From positions 639,522 through 703,521 of the forward strand of contig UBZT01000009.1 in assembly GCA_900470155.1 (NCBI GenBank): a DNA stretch of 64,000 nt, given 5' to 3'. Of the stretch, positions 55,948 to 63,633 are shown piece by piece. The notes under the pieces are model-generated. The model ran no database searches, was not told where the DNA came from, and worked only from the letters and a program-made list of their open reading frames with translations. Each line of letters begins with the position of its first letter. Position 1 is the first letter of the stretch. The translations under genes and the position numbers were made by a program. This stretch comes from Hyphomicrobiales bacterium (GTDB lineage: Bacteria > Pseudomonadota > Alphaproteobacteria > Rhizobiales > Rhizobiaceae).

Positions 55948-56247
55948 CAACCGTTAACCGAGCCATGCATTTTCGCTGCAGCGCAAAACATTTCCTTGAC
56001 TTTTCACGCAAACAGGGTCATTTGCACCTCAGCTTTCACCTTCCGGCCGCCGCGTGAGCGTGCCCAGCGACAATATAGACGCGACGAAGGATAAAAGCGC
56101 ACAGAACGAATGGCGGCACGACCGCCGATGCGCTGGAAAGCTTTTTTCCAACTTGCAAGTTCCCAAATCACGCGGGGTTCTTGACGCCAATGCCAACCGG
56201 TTCGCACGATGCGGCTCGGTCAGTGTGCTTTTGGCGCCCCGAAAGGT
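55948..56247 (+). other. 300-bp leader region of the helicase gene
   Basis: No gene seen. Contains a TTGACT element near 55996, a structured stretch at 56096-56147 (separate entry), and the palindrome ACTTGCAAGT (56151-56160). It probably forms a long 5-prime leader for the helicase message. Confidence 0.5.
56096..56147 (+). promoter_or_regulatory. Structured leader with terminator-like shape upstream of rhlE
   Basis: AGCGCA (56096-56101) pairs with TGCGCT (56129-56134), enclosing GGCGG (56112-56116) and CCGCC (56122-56126); seven bases later come six Ts (56142-56147). It is 100 bp before the helicase ATG. May work as an attenuator or cold-responsive leader, as for other DEAD-box helicase genes; inferred. 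Confidence 0.4.
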
Positions 56248-57636
56248 ATGACTTTGACCAATTTCAACGATCTTGGCCTGTCCAAGAATCTCGTCGCGAC
56301 TCTTTCGCATCTCGGTTTTGAAACGCCCACTCCGATCCAGGAAAAGGCAATCCCGCTGGTCCTCGAAGGCCGCGATCTCGTCGGCCTCGCCCAGACCGGC
56401 ACCGGCAAGACGGCCGCTTTTGGCCTGCCGCTCATCGAAATGCTGCTGAAGGACGAAAAGCGTCCTGAAAACCGCACCACCCGCACCCTCATTCTCGCTC
56501 CAACCCGCGAACTGGTAAACCAGATCGGCGACAACCTGCGCAGCTACCTGCGTCGCCTGCCGCTCAAGATCAACCAGGTCGTCGGTGGCGCCTCGATCGG
56601 CAAGCAGCAGCTGCAGCTGGAAAAGGGCACCGACATTCTCGTCGCCACCCCTGGCCGCCTGCTCGACCTGATCGCCCGCAATGCGATCTCGCTGCGCGCC
56701 GTCACGTTCCTGGTCCTCGACGAAGCCGACCAGATGCTGGACCTCGGCTTCATCCACGACCTGCGCAAGATCTCCAAGATGGTTCCGGCCAAGCGCCAGA
56801 CCCTGCTGTTTTCGGCAACCATGCCGAGCTCGATCGCCGACCTTGCCGCGACCTTCCTCAACAACCCCGTCAAGGTTGCCGTCACGGCGCCTGGCAAGGC
56901 CGCCGACAAGGTTGAGCAGCATGTGCACTTCGTCGCCGGCCAGAACGCCAAGACCGAAATGCTCAAGAAGATCCTCGTCGACAATCCGGACGGTCGCTCC
57001 ATCGTCTTCCTGCGCACCAAGCATGGCGCCGAAAAGCTGATGAAGCACCTCGAAGTCAACGGCTTCTCGGTTGCCTCTATCCATGGCAACAAGAGCCAGG
57101 GCCAGCGCGAGCGCGCCCTCAAGGGCTTCCGTGACGGCGAAATCCGCACGCTGATCGCCACCGACGTTGCCGCCCGCGGCATCGACATCCCGGCCGTCAG
57201 CCACGTCTTCAACTATGATCTGCCGGAAGTACCGGACGCTTACGTCCACCGCATCGGTCGTACCGCCCGCGCGGGTCGCGACGGCATCGCCATCGCATTC
57301 TGCGCACCGGATGAAGGTCGCCTTCTGCGCGACATCGAGCGTCTGATGGGCATCGACATTCCGGTTGCCAGCGGCGAAGCCCCGTCGAACCTCAGCCGTC
57401 CTGCCCGTCCGCAGCGTCGTGCTGGCGGTGGTGGTGCACCCGGCGGCAACAACCGCAATCACCAGGCGCGCGGCAAGTCCGAAGGCGAAAACCGTGGCGG
57501 CCCCAAGTCCGACGGTCGTCCGGGCGCCAAGCGCGGCAATGGCGGCAATCGCAATGGCAGCGGCAAGAGCTACGGCCAGGGCAAGCCCCCGGCCCGTTCG
57601 GGCACGGCTCCGGGCGGACGTCGTCGCGAAGCCTGA
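56248..57636 (+). CDS. rhlE: DEAD-box ATP-dependent RNA helicase, RhlE type
   Basis: 462-residue RNA helicase. Motifs: Q motif GFETPTPIQEKAIPL, AQTGTGKT (motif I, about 50-57), PTRELVNQI (Ia), TPGRL, DEAD (about 153-156), SAT, and VHRIGRTARAGRDG (VI). A Gly/Arg/Asn-rich basic tail (about 385-462) binds RNA. Role in ribosome assembly and mRNA decay at low temperature is known for the family. ATG 56248 is the family start, though the AAGG before it is very close; the long leader upstream may regulate it. A strong terminator follows. Confidence 0.92.
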   Translation: MTLTNFNDLGLSKNLVATLSHLGFETPTPIQEKAIPLVLEGRDLVGLAQTGTGKTAAFGLPLIEMLLKDEKRPENRTTRTLILAPTRELVNQIGDNLRSYLRRLPLKINQVVGGASIGKQQLQLEKGTDILVATPGRLLDLIARNAISLRAVTFLVLDEADQMLDLGFIHDLRKISKMVPAKRQTLLFSATMPSSIADLAATFLNNPVKVAVTAPGKAADKVEQHVHFVAGQNAKTEMLKKILVDNPDGRSIVFLRTKHGAEKLMKHLEVNGFSVASIHGNKSQGQRERALKGFRDGEIRTLIATDVAARGIDIPAVSHVFNYDLPEVPDAYVHRIGRTARAGRDGIAIAFCAPDEGRLLRDIERLMGIDIPVASGEAPSNLSRPARPQRRAGGGGAPGGNNRNHQARGKSEGENRGGPKSDGRPGAKRGNGGNRNGSGKSYGQGKPPARSGTAPGGRRREA

Positions 57637-57665
57637 GCTTCCAGCGGACTTACTCGTTGATGAAC

Positions 57666-57694
57666 ATGGCGCGGCTTCGGTCGCGCCATTTTTT
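57666..57694 (+). terminator. Intrinsic terminator of rhlE
   Basis: ATGGCGCG (57666-57673) pairs with CGCGCCAT (57682-57689), followed by six Ts (57689-57694). Placed between convergent rhlE and the exporter gene. Confidence 0.88.
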
Positions 57695-57705
57695 ATGGTC
57701 TTATA

Positions 57706-58590
57706 TCAGGCTGGCGCCGTCTCTCCCTTGCGATTGGTAAGATAGACACCCATCACCACGATCACCGTGCCAATGACCATCGATAGCGTCAGCCGTTCCC
57801 CAAAGATCAGCGCTGCCTCAACGGCAGCAAGTGGCGGCACGAGATAGATCAGCGATGCCGCCTTCGACACGTCACCGCGCCGGATCAGGTAAAGCAGCAG
57901 CGCGATCGCGCCCATCGAAATGCCGAGCACCGACCAACCGAGCACGGCAAACAGCCCAAGGCCCCATTCGACATGCAGGTCCTCGAGCAGAAGCGCTGCC
58001 GGCACTGTGACCATCAGGGCGCCGACATATTGCAACGTGGCCACCGCGCGAAGGTCGCCTTCATGGAGATAGCGCTTCTGATAGATCGTGCCGGCGGTGA
58101 CGCAGGCCATGGCCAGCACATTGACGACGACCGCACCGACGGGAATGGCCACGGCATCGAGCGTCAGCACGTTCGGCAGAACGGCAATCGCAATGCCGGC
58201 AAAGCCGAGAAGCAGGCCGAGACGCTGGCTGCCGGACAAGGCCTCACCGATCAGGTAGGCGGCCGCAATGCCGGTCATCAGCGGTTGAAGGCCGGCAATG
58301 ATGCCTGACAGCGATGCCGGCACGCCTTGGCCGATCGCCCACCACACCATGCCGAGATAAAGCCCGTGCAGGAACATGCCTGACACCACCGCATGCACCT
58401 GCGCCGAGCGAGTGGCCGGCCAGCAGACACCGCTCACCCGGCAGACCAGGTAAAACAGGATCGCTGCCACGGCGTAGCGCAGAACCAGAAATGTCAGCGG
58501 ATCGGCAAACAGGCTCGCATATTTGGCAGCCACCCAGCCGGTCGACCAGAGGAGCACAAAAAGCACAGGCGCAAGGCGGTGGAGGGTCAT
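57706..58590 (-). CDS. EamA/DMT-family transporter
   Basis: 294 residues, ten hydrophobic segments in two EamA repeats (about 5-140 and 150-290). PVLFVLLWSTGWVAAKYA at the start and the second-half LIYLVPPLAAVEAALIFGERLT are typical of drug/metabolite exporters. Substrate unknown. The ATG at 58590 is preceded by an AGGATG-type stretch. An inverted repeat lies 80 bp upstream. Confidence 0.88.
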   Translation of the reverse strand: MTLHRLAPVLFVLLWSTGWVAAKYASLFADPLTFLVLRYAVAAILFYLVCRVSGVCWPATRSAQVHAVVSGMFLHGLYLGMVWWAIGQGVPASLSGIIAGLQPLMTGIAAAYLIGEALSGSQRLGLLLGFAGIAIAVLPNVLTLDAVAIPVGAVVVNVLAMACVTAGTIYQKRYLHEGDLRAVATLQYVGALMVTVPAALLLEDLHVEWGLGLFAVLGWSVLGISMGAIALLLYLIRRGDVSKAASLIYLVPPLAAVEAALIFGERLTLSMVIGTVIVVMGVYLTNRKGETAPA

Positions 58591-58981
58591 GCAGCAGACA
58601 TCCTGAACGCTGGGGGCAACCGGGTGCCGATGACCCGACCCGGCTGCTTAGACGCCGATCGTCAACGCGTCAAAACAGTTTTGATGTAAGCTGCGATGAA
58701 TTGTGCTGAAGCCTTCAGGAACGAAATATTTCCCACCAGCGTTCGACTGTTTTTTAGGCAAAAACCATCCCGCATCCACAGTTCAAAGCAGGGCATATAC
58801 ACATTTCTGCCGCCGCCCTGCCCAATCCGATCCGCGGCACGTACAAATTGCGCTCAAAAAATAGACTAATGCCGATTTTCTGCGCTTTTCCGACAAGTGG
58901 AAATTCTTTCGTCAGAATCCCGCACGCTGCTTGCATTGGTAAATGGTCTGTATTCAAATGGCAAAAAAAGGGGATGCGCCA
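58591..58981. other. 391-bp divergent promoter region
   Basis: Between the EamA gene and the ATP-grasp gene. Contains a perfect dyad TCAAAACAGTTTTGA (58670-58684) 80 bp before the exporter start, and an A+T-rich stretch 58680-58960. An in-frame upstream start for the ATP-grasp gene exists at 58943. No other gene seen. Confidence 0.55.
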
Positions 58982-60391
58982 TTGGCATTTGATGAAATGA
59001 TTAAAGCGGATAGCGATCCGCGGGTTCCCTACCAGAACTATCATGAATGGTATTCCAGCCAGGACCCGGCAAGGTTGCTGGCCAAGTCCAGAGACGCTGA
59101 AAACATCTTCCGCAAGACGGGCATCACCTTTGCCGTTTACGGCCATGAGGACTCTTCGGAAAAACTCATTCCCTTCGACATCATTCCGCGCATCATCTCC
59201 GGCCGCGAATGGCGCAAGCTGGCTCAGGGCATCGAACAGCGCGTGCTGGCGCTCAATGCATTCCTCGACGATATCTACCACAAGCAGGAAATCATTCGCG
59301 CTGGCCGCATCCCGCGCGAACTGATCGAGAAGAACGTCACTTTCCTGCCGGAAATGATCGGCTTCCGTCCGCCCGGCGGCGTCTATACCCATATTGTCGG
59401 CACCGACATCGTGCGCACCGGTGAAGACCAGTTCTTCGTGCTCGAGGATAATGCACGCACGCCCTCCGGTGTCAGCTACATGCTGGAAAACCGGGAAACC
59501 ATGATGCAGATGTTCCCCGAACTGTTCCAGCTCAACAAGGTGCAGCGGGTCGAGGACTATCCGCATCTGCTGCGCCAGTCGCTGTCCTCGCTTGCCCCTC
59601 CCGGCTGCAGGGGCAAACCGCGTGTGGCCGTGCTCACCCCCGGCATCTACAATTCCGCCTATTACGAACACTCCTTCCTCGCCGACATGATGGGCGTGGA
59701 GCTGGTCGAGGGCTCGGACCTTCGCGTCATCGACGGCAAGGTCAAGATGCGCACGACGCGCGGCTACGAGGCGATCGACGTGCTCTATCGCCGCGTCGAT
59801 GACGACTACCTCGATCCGCTGACCTTCCGGCAGGATTCGGCGCTGGGCATCCCCGGCATCATGGATGTCTACCGTGCCGGTAACATCACCATTGCCAATG
59901 CGCCGGGTACCGGCATTTGCGACGACAAGGCGATCTATTCCTACATGCCGGAAATCGTCGAATTCTACACCGGCCGCAAGGCTCTGCTGGAAAACGTGCC
60001 GACCTGGCGCTGTTCGGAGGCCGACAGCCTGAAATATGTGCTGGAGCATCTGGAAGAGCTGGTGGTCAAGGAGGTCCATGGCTCGGGCGGCTACGGCATG
60101 CTGGTCGGCCCGACCGCGTCCAAGAAGGAACGTGCGACCTTCGCCGAGAAACTGAAAGCCCGCCCGAACAACTATATCGCCCAGCCGACATTGTCGCTGT
60201 CGACGGTGCCGATCCTCGTCAACAAGGGGATTGCACCGCGCCATGTCGACCTTCGTCCCTATGTCCTCGTGTCCGACAAGGTGCAGATCATTCCCGGCGG
60301 CTTGACCCGCGTGGCCCTCAAGCAGGGGTCGCTCGTGGTCAATTCCAGCCAGGGCGGCGGCACCAAGGATACATGGGTATTGGAGGACTGA
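58982..60391 (+). CDS. Circularly permuted ATP-grasp protein (type 2)
   Basis: 469 residues from TTG 58982, which has AAGGGGA 7 bases upstream and gives the family-like start (x)AFDEMIKAD; an ATG at 58943 would add 13 residues. Motifs FRPPGGVYTHIVGTDIVRTG, VLEDNARTPSGVSYMLENR (about 161-179), VVKEVHGSGGYGMLVG (about 362-377) and HVDLRPYVL belong to the circularly permuted ATP-grasp group, predicted peptide or amide ligases. It heads a three-gene set with alpha-E and transglutaminase genes, a widespread but uncharacterised unit. Confidence 0.9.
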   Translation: MAFDEMIKADSDPRVPYQNYHEWYSSQDPARLLAKSRDAENIFRKTGITFAVYGHEDSSEKLIPFDIIPRIISGREWRKLAQGIEQRVLALNAFLDDIYHKQEIIRAGRIPRELIEKNVTFLPEMIGFRPPGGVYTHIVGTDIVRTGEDQFFVLEDNARTPSGVSYMLENRETMMQMFPELFQLNKVQRVEDYPHLLRQSLSSLAPPGCRGKPRVAVLTPGIYNSAYYEHSFLADMMGVELVEGSDLRVIDGKVKMRTTRGYEAIDVLYRRVDDDYLDPLTFRQDSALGIPGIMDVYRAGNITIANAPGTGICDDKAIYSYMPEIVEFYTGRKALLENVPTWRCSEADSLKYVLEHLEELVVKEVHGSGGYGMLVGPTASKKERATFAEKLKARPNNYIAQPTLSLSTVPILVNKGIAPRHVDLRPYVLVSDKVQIIPGGLTRVALKQGSLVVNSSQGGGTKDTWVLED

Positions 60392-60392
60392 C

Positions 60393-61340
60393 ATGGTCAT
60401 GCTCGGAAGAACTGCCAACGGACTCTTCTGGATGTTCCGTTACATTGAGCGGGCCGAAAACATTGCCCGTATCGTTGATGCCGGCCTCAGGATGTCGCTG
60501 ACCCGCTCCGGCGCCAGCGACGACGACTGGGGCGCTGTCCTGCTCAGCGCCGATGTCCGCGACATATTCGGCAAGCATCATGACAAGGTCACGGCCTCGG
60601 ACGCAATCGACTTTCTGCTGCGCGATCTGTCGAACCCTTCGAGCGTGATGTCGTCGATCGATGCCGCCCGCAACAACGCCCGCATGGTGCGCACAGCGCT
60701 GACCCGCGAGACGTGGGAAGCGATGAACGAATGCTGGATCGAGATGAAGCAGATGCTTGCCCGCAAGCTCAAGTCGGCCGACCTGCCGGAAGTGATCGAT
60801 ACCGTGAAGCGCCGCGCCGGCCTGATTCGTGGCGCCTTCCACGGATCGATGTTGCGCAACGAAATCTACAATTTCGCCCGGATCGGCACCTTCATCGAGC
60901 GCGCTGACAATACCAGCCGCATCCTTGACGTGAAATATTACGTGCTCCTGCCGGCCATCACCCATGTCGGGTCCTCGCTCGACAACATGCAGTGGGAATC
61001 GATTCTGCGCTCGGTCTCGGCGCATCGCTCCTATCGCTGGGTCTATGACGGAGAATACAAGGCGAGCAACATCGCCGACTTCCTCATCCTCAACGGCCAG
61101 ATGCCCCGTTCGCTTGCCTATTGCTACGACAAGATCGTCAGCAATCTCGGCTATATAGGCCAGGATTACGGTGAGCGGCTGGCCGCCCACGAGACCGCCG
61201 AACGGGTGCGCTCGACATTGCAGAAGACGTCGATCGGGACGATCATGGATCAGGGCCTGCACGAATTCCTCGACAATTTCATTTCCCACAACAACCAGTT
61301 GGGTCAGGAAATTACCGAGGGTTACCGCTTTTACAGCTGA
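60393..61340 (+). CDS. Alpha-E domain protein
   Basis: 315-residue all-helical protein: GRTANGLFWMFRYIERAENIARIVDAG at the start is the alpha-E signature, with RADNTSRILDVKYY and MPRSLAYCYDKI later. The biochemical role is unknown; always found near ATP-grasp and transglutaminase genes, so it may be a scaffold or the partner of the ligase. GGAGGA lies 5 bases before the ATG, which is 1 bp after the previous stop. Confidence 0.92.
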   Translation: MVMLGRTANGLFWMFRYIERAENIARIVDAGLRMSLTRSGASDDDWGAVLLSADVRDIFGKHHDKVTASDAIDFLLRDLSNPSSVMSSIDAARNNARMVRTALTRETWEAMNECWIEMKQMLARKLKSADLPEVIDTVKRRAGLIRGAFHGSMLRNEIYNFARIGTFIERADNTSRILDVKYYVLLPAITHVGSSLDNMQWESILRSVSAHRSYRWVYDGEYKASNIADFLILNGQMPRSLAYCYDKIVSNLGYIGQDYGERLAAHETAERVRSTLQKTSIGTIMDQGLHEFLDNFISHNNQLGQEITEGYRFYS

Positions 61341-61358
61341 CGGATCAGGACAAGAAGC

Positions 61359-62183
61359 ATGCGCTTGCGGATCACCCACACCACAGTTTACCGCTATGAC
61401 GATCCGGTGCAGTACTCGCTGCAAAGGTTGCGGCTGTCGCCGATCAATGGCCCCGGCCAGACCGTGCTGTCGTGGAACATCAAGGTCGACGGCGCGACGG
61501 TCGAAGCCGGGTTTAACGATCAGTTCGGCAATCACACCCATCTCGTCTCCACCGAGGGTGACAGCAAGACGGTGCATATCATCGCCTGCGGCGAGGTCGA
61601 GACCGAAGACCGCGCCGGCGTCTATGGGCCGCATCAAGGGTACTGCCCGCTGTGGCTCTATCTGCGCGAGACGCCGCTCACCAAACCCGGAAAGCTCACT
61701 CGCGAACTGGTCAAGAGTCTGGTCGGCGATACCGAGCTGTCCAAGATGCATGACCTGATGGGCAAGCTGAGCAAAGCAGTTGTCTATGAGACAGGCTCGA
61801 CCGGCACGGAGACCACCGCCGAACAGGCTCTCGAGGCCGGACACGGCGTATGCCAGGACCACGCACATGTATTGATCACGGCGGCCCGCCTGATGAACCT
61901 GCCGGCACGCTATGTTTCCGGCTACCTGATGATGGAGGGTATCACCGATCAGACGGCAACCCATGCCTGGGCTGAAGCCCATCTCCCAGGACTGGGCTGG
62001 GTCGGCTTCGATGCGGCCAACGATGTCTGCCCGGACGAGCGCTATGTGCGGATTGCAACCGGCCTGTGCTACGCCGACGCCGCCCCCGTCTCGGGCATGC
62101 GCATCGGGCTGGCCGGCGAGGATCTCAACGTGAAAGTGGTGGTCGAAGCCAGGGAACAGAGCCAGAGCCAGTCACAGAACTGA
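61359..62183 (+). CDS. Transglutaminase-like cysteine protease/amidase
   Basis: 274 residues. An N-terminal beta-domain (about 1-90, LRITHTTVYRYDDPVQYS) precedes the transglutaminase core with the triad Cys165 (in HGVCQDHAH), His202 (in THAWAEAH) and Asp218. It probably cleaves or transfers amide bonds made by the ATP-grasp partner. The C-terminal tail is a Gln/Ser repeat (QSQSQSQN). It ends the operon, 18 bp after the alpha-E gene. Confidence 0.9.
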   Translation: MRLRITHTTVYRYDDPVQYSLQRLRLSPINGPGQTVLSWNIKVDGATVEAGFNDQFGNHTHLVSTEGDSKTVHIIACGEVETEDRAGVYGPHQGYCPLWLYLRETPLTKPGKLTRELVKSLVGDTELSKMHDLMGKLSKAVVYETGSTGTETTAEQALEAGHGVCQDHAHVLITAARLMNLPARYVSGYLMMEGITDQTATHAWAEAHLPGLGWVGFDAANDVCPDERYVRIATGLCYADAAPVSGMRIGLAGEDLNVKVVVEAREQSQSQSQN

Positions 62184-62284
62184 ACGGCCGGGAAATTCCG
62201 GGGGCCGCAAGCCTTGCTCCATTTGGCCATGGTTGAATGTCGCCGGAAAGGGCGGAACTGGGGCTCCGCAGGGCTAGGGCGCGC

Positions 62285-62731
62285 ATGCTGTTTGGTAAAT
62301 CGCTGTTCCAGTCGGTGGTCGATCGGCTGGCCGATGAAGCACAAGACGCGGTCATCCCGCCGGAGCCAAGCTTCCGCGTCAACGGTTTGTCGGCGGGCTT
62401 CGCTACGGAAAAGATAGAAGTCTCCCCCGTCAATGCCGACTTTCGCCAGGACGCCTATCTTTTCCTGATGTCGCAAGACGCGCCGGTTGAAACAAAAGCG
62501 CCGGTCAAGCCGCCGCATCTTGAGCGCCTCGCCGTCGAGGAAGTCGCCGAAGATCTGGGTCTCCAGGACAGCGATCCCCGCGAAACGCTGCAGGAAAGAC
62601 GTCGGCTTTTTGCCAAGCACAATCATCCCGATACCGTGCATCCCGATTTCCGCGAACCGGCCAATACACGGATGAAGATCGCCAACCTGTTGATCGATGA
62701 AGCCATGCGGCGGATGGATGCCGTCCCCTGA
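62285..62731 (+). CDS. J-domain-like hypothetical protein
   Basis: 148 residues. The C-terminal part (about 100-145) has ERRRLFAKHNHPD with HPD at 114-116 followed by a helix ANTRMKIANLLIDEAMRRM, the layout of helices II and III of a DnaJ J-domain. The first helix would be IERLAVEEVAEDLGL-like (about 78-95). The N-terminal 70 residues are unrecognised. ATG 62285 has AGGG upstream; an earlier start at 62237 is possible. It may be the tail of the transglutaminase operon, 101 bp away. Confidence 0.65.
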   Translation: MLFGKSLFQSVVDRLADEAQDAVIPPEPSFRVNGLSAGFATEKIEVSPVNADFRQDAYLFLMSQDAPVETKAPVKPPHLERLAVEEVAEDLGLQDSDPRETLQERRRLFAKHNHPDTVHPDFREPANTRMKIANLLIDEAMRRMDAVP

Positions 62732-62753
62732 CTGACCAGACGGTCTGGCTTTC

Positions 62754-63221
62754 TCAGTCGTAAAGGCGCTTCAACAGGCTGATCATCGAATCGCGCTCGG
62801 CGACACCGCCAAGCTGGGCCAGAACCCATTCCTCGTGCCCTTGCCAGATCGGCATCAACTCCTGGAGATAGGCCTCCCCGGCCGGGGTCATGTAGAGCGA
62901 CTGTACGCGCCGATCGGTTTCCGACTTCCGCCGCTCGACGAACCCCTTGTTTTCCAGGCCGTCGACAATCGCGACAAAATTCGCCCGCTGGATGCCCAGC
63001 GCTTCGGCGACTTCGCTCTGTTTGGATCCCTGGTTCCGCTTCAGAAGCAGCAGGACGGCAAAATCCGTCGGCCGCAGACCCTTGGATGAAAAAGCTTCGT
63101 TGAAATGCTGGAACACTGCAAGCTGCGCCCGTCTCAGGCTATAACCGACAGCATCCTCCATCATCGAAAAATCGAGCCCATTCTCGTTGGGCACCAGATC
63201 ATCAGTCATCGTGTCCGGCAT
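62754..63221 (-). CDS. MarR-family transcriptional regulator
   Basis: 155 residues with the winged helix-turn-helix (about 48-110): LRPTDFAVLLLLKRNQGSKQSEVAEALGIQRANFVAIVDGLENKGFVER and the wing basic TDRRVQSLYMTPAG (positions about 101-114). It probably responds to small aromatic or stress signals. It converges on the J-like gene (22-bp gap). A second in-frame ATG at 63209 is possible. Confidence 0.88.
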   Translation of the reverse strand: MPDTMTDDLVPNENGLDFSMMEDAVGYSLRRAQLAVFQHFNEAFSSKGLRPTDFAVLLLLKRNQGSKQSEVAEALGIQRANFVAIVDGLENKGFVERRKSETDRRVQSLYMTPAGEAYLQELMPIWQGHEEWVLAQLGGVAERDSMISLLKRLYD

Positions 63222-63556
63222 TTTGACGCCATGCTATGCAATTCCCCCTGCCCTCAGCCAGGCCCGTTGATCGGGCCTTTTTCAGAAGTCGCGCGATCTT
63301 AACGGTTTAGACCCAAGCCACAAGTCTCAGCCGCGCCCCTGGTTCCCCTTTTGACCTGTTTTAAGTCATCTCTGCACGCAAAATCGAAGGCATTGTGACA
63401 TAGGCAGCCTTCCCGGTCACAAAACGCGCAAGTCGACACCGGAACGATGATCGGCGAGAAGATGCCGAGCCTCGCTTTTTGCGATTGAAGCCGGCCACCG
63501 ACTGCGCTATGACCGCTTCACAGCATCAGGCGAGTCAGTCATTGACCGCCTTGAAA
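63222..63556. other. 335-bp region between the MarR gene and tRNA-Arg
   Basis: No gene recognised. It holds a plus-strand terminator-like hairpin (63260-63282) with no protein gene in front of it and the presumed promoter of the tRNA. Confidence 0.55.
63260..63282 (+). terminator. Orphan plus-strand terminator hairpin
   Basis: AGGCCCG (63260-63266), loop TTGAT, CGGGCCT (63272-63278), then TTTT. Classical terminator shape, but the nearest plus-strand gene ends at 62731 with a minus-strand gene between; it may end an unannotated small RNA. Confidence 0.6.
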
Positions 63557-63633
63557 GCACCCGTAGCTCAGCTGGATAGAGTGTTGGATTCCGATTCCAA
63601 AGGTCACAGGTTCGAATCCTGTCGGGTGCGCCA
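63557..63633 (+). tRNA. tRNA-Arg (anticodon CCG)
   Basis: 77 bases with an encoded CCA. Acceptor GCACCCG (63557-63563) pairs with CGGGTGC (63623-63629), discriminator G. The D arm has GCTCAGCTGGATAGAGT, the anticodon stem-loop TTGGA-TTCCGAT-TCCAA gives anticodon CCG, and the T arm carries GGTTCGAATCC. All arms fold. Confidence 0.97.

Noticed and set aside
56029..57462. 477-codon open frame on the minus strand
   Set aside because: Antisense to the RhlE helicase and its leader; residue composition is that of a shadow frame.
58754..60418. 554-codon open frame on the minus strand
   Set aside because: Complement of the ATP-grasp gene; high-GC third positions keep the antisense frame open. No family features or ribosome site.
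60339..61982. 547-codon open frame on the minus strand
   Set aside because: Antisense shadow of the alpha-E and transglutaminase genes, which carry clear motifs.
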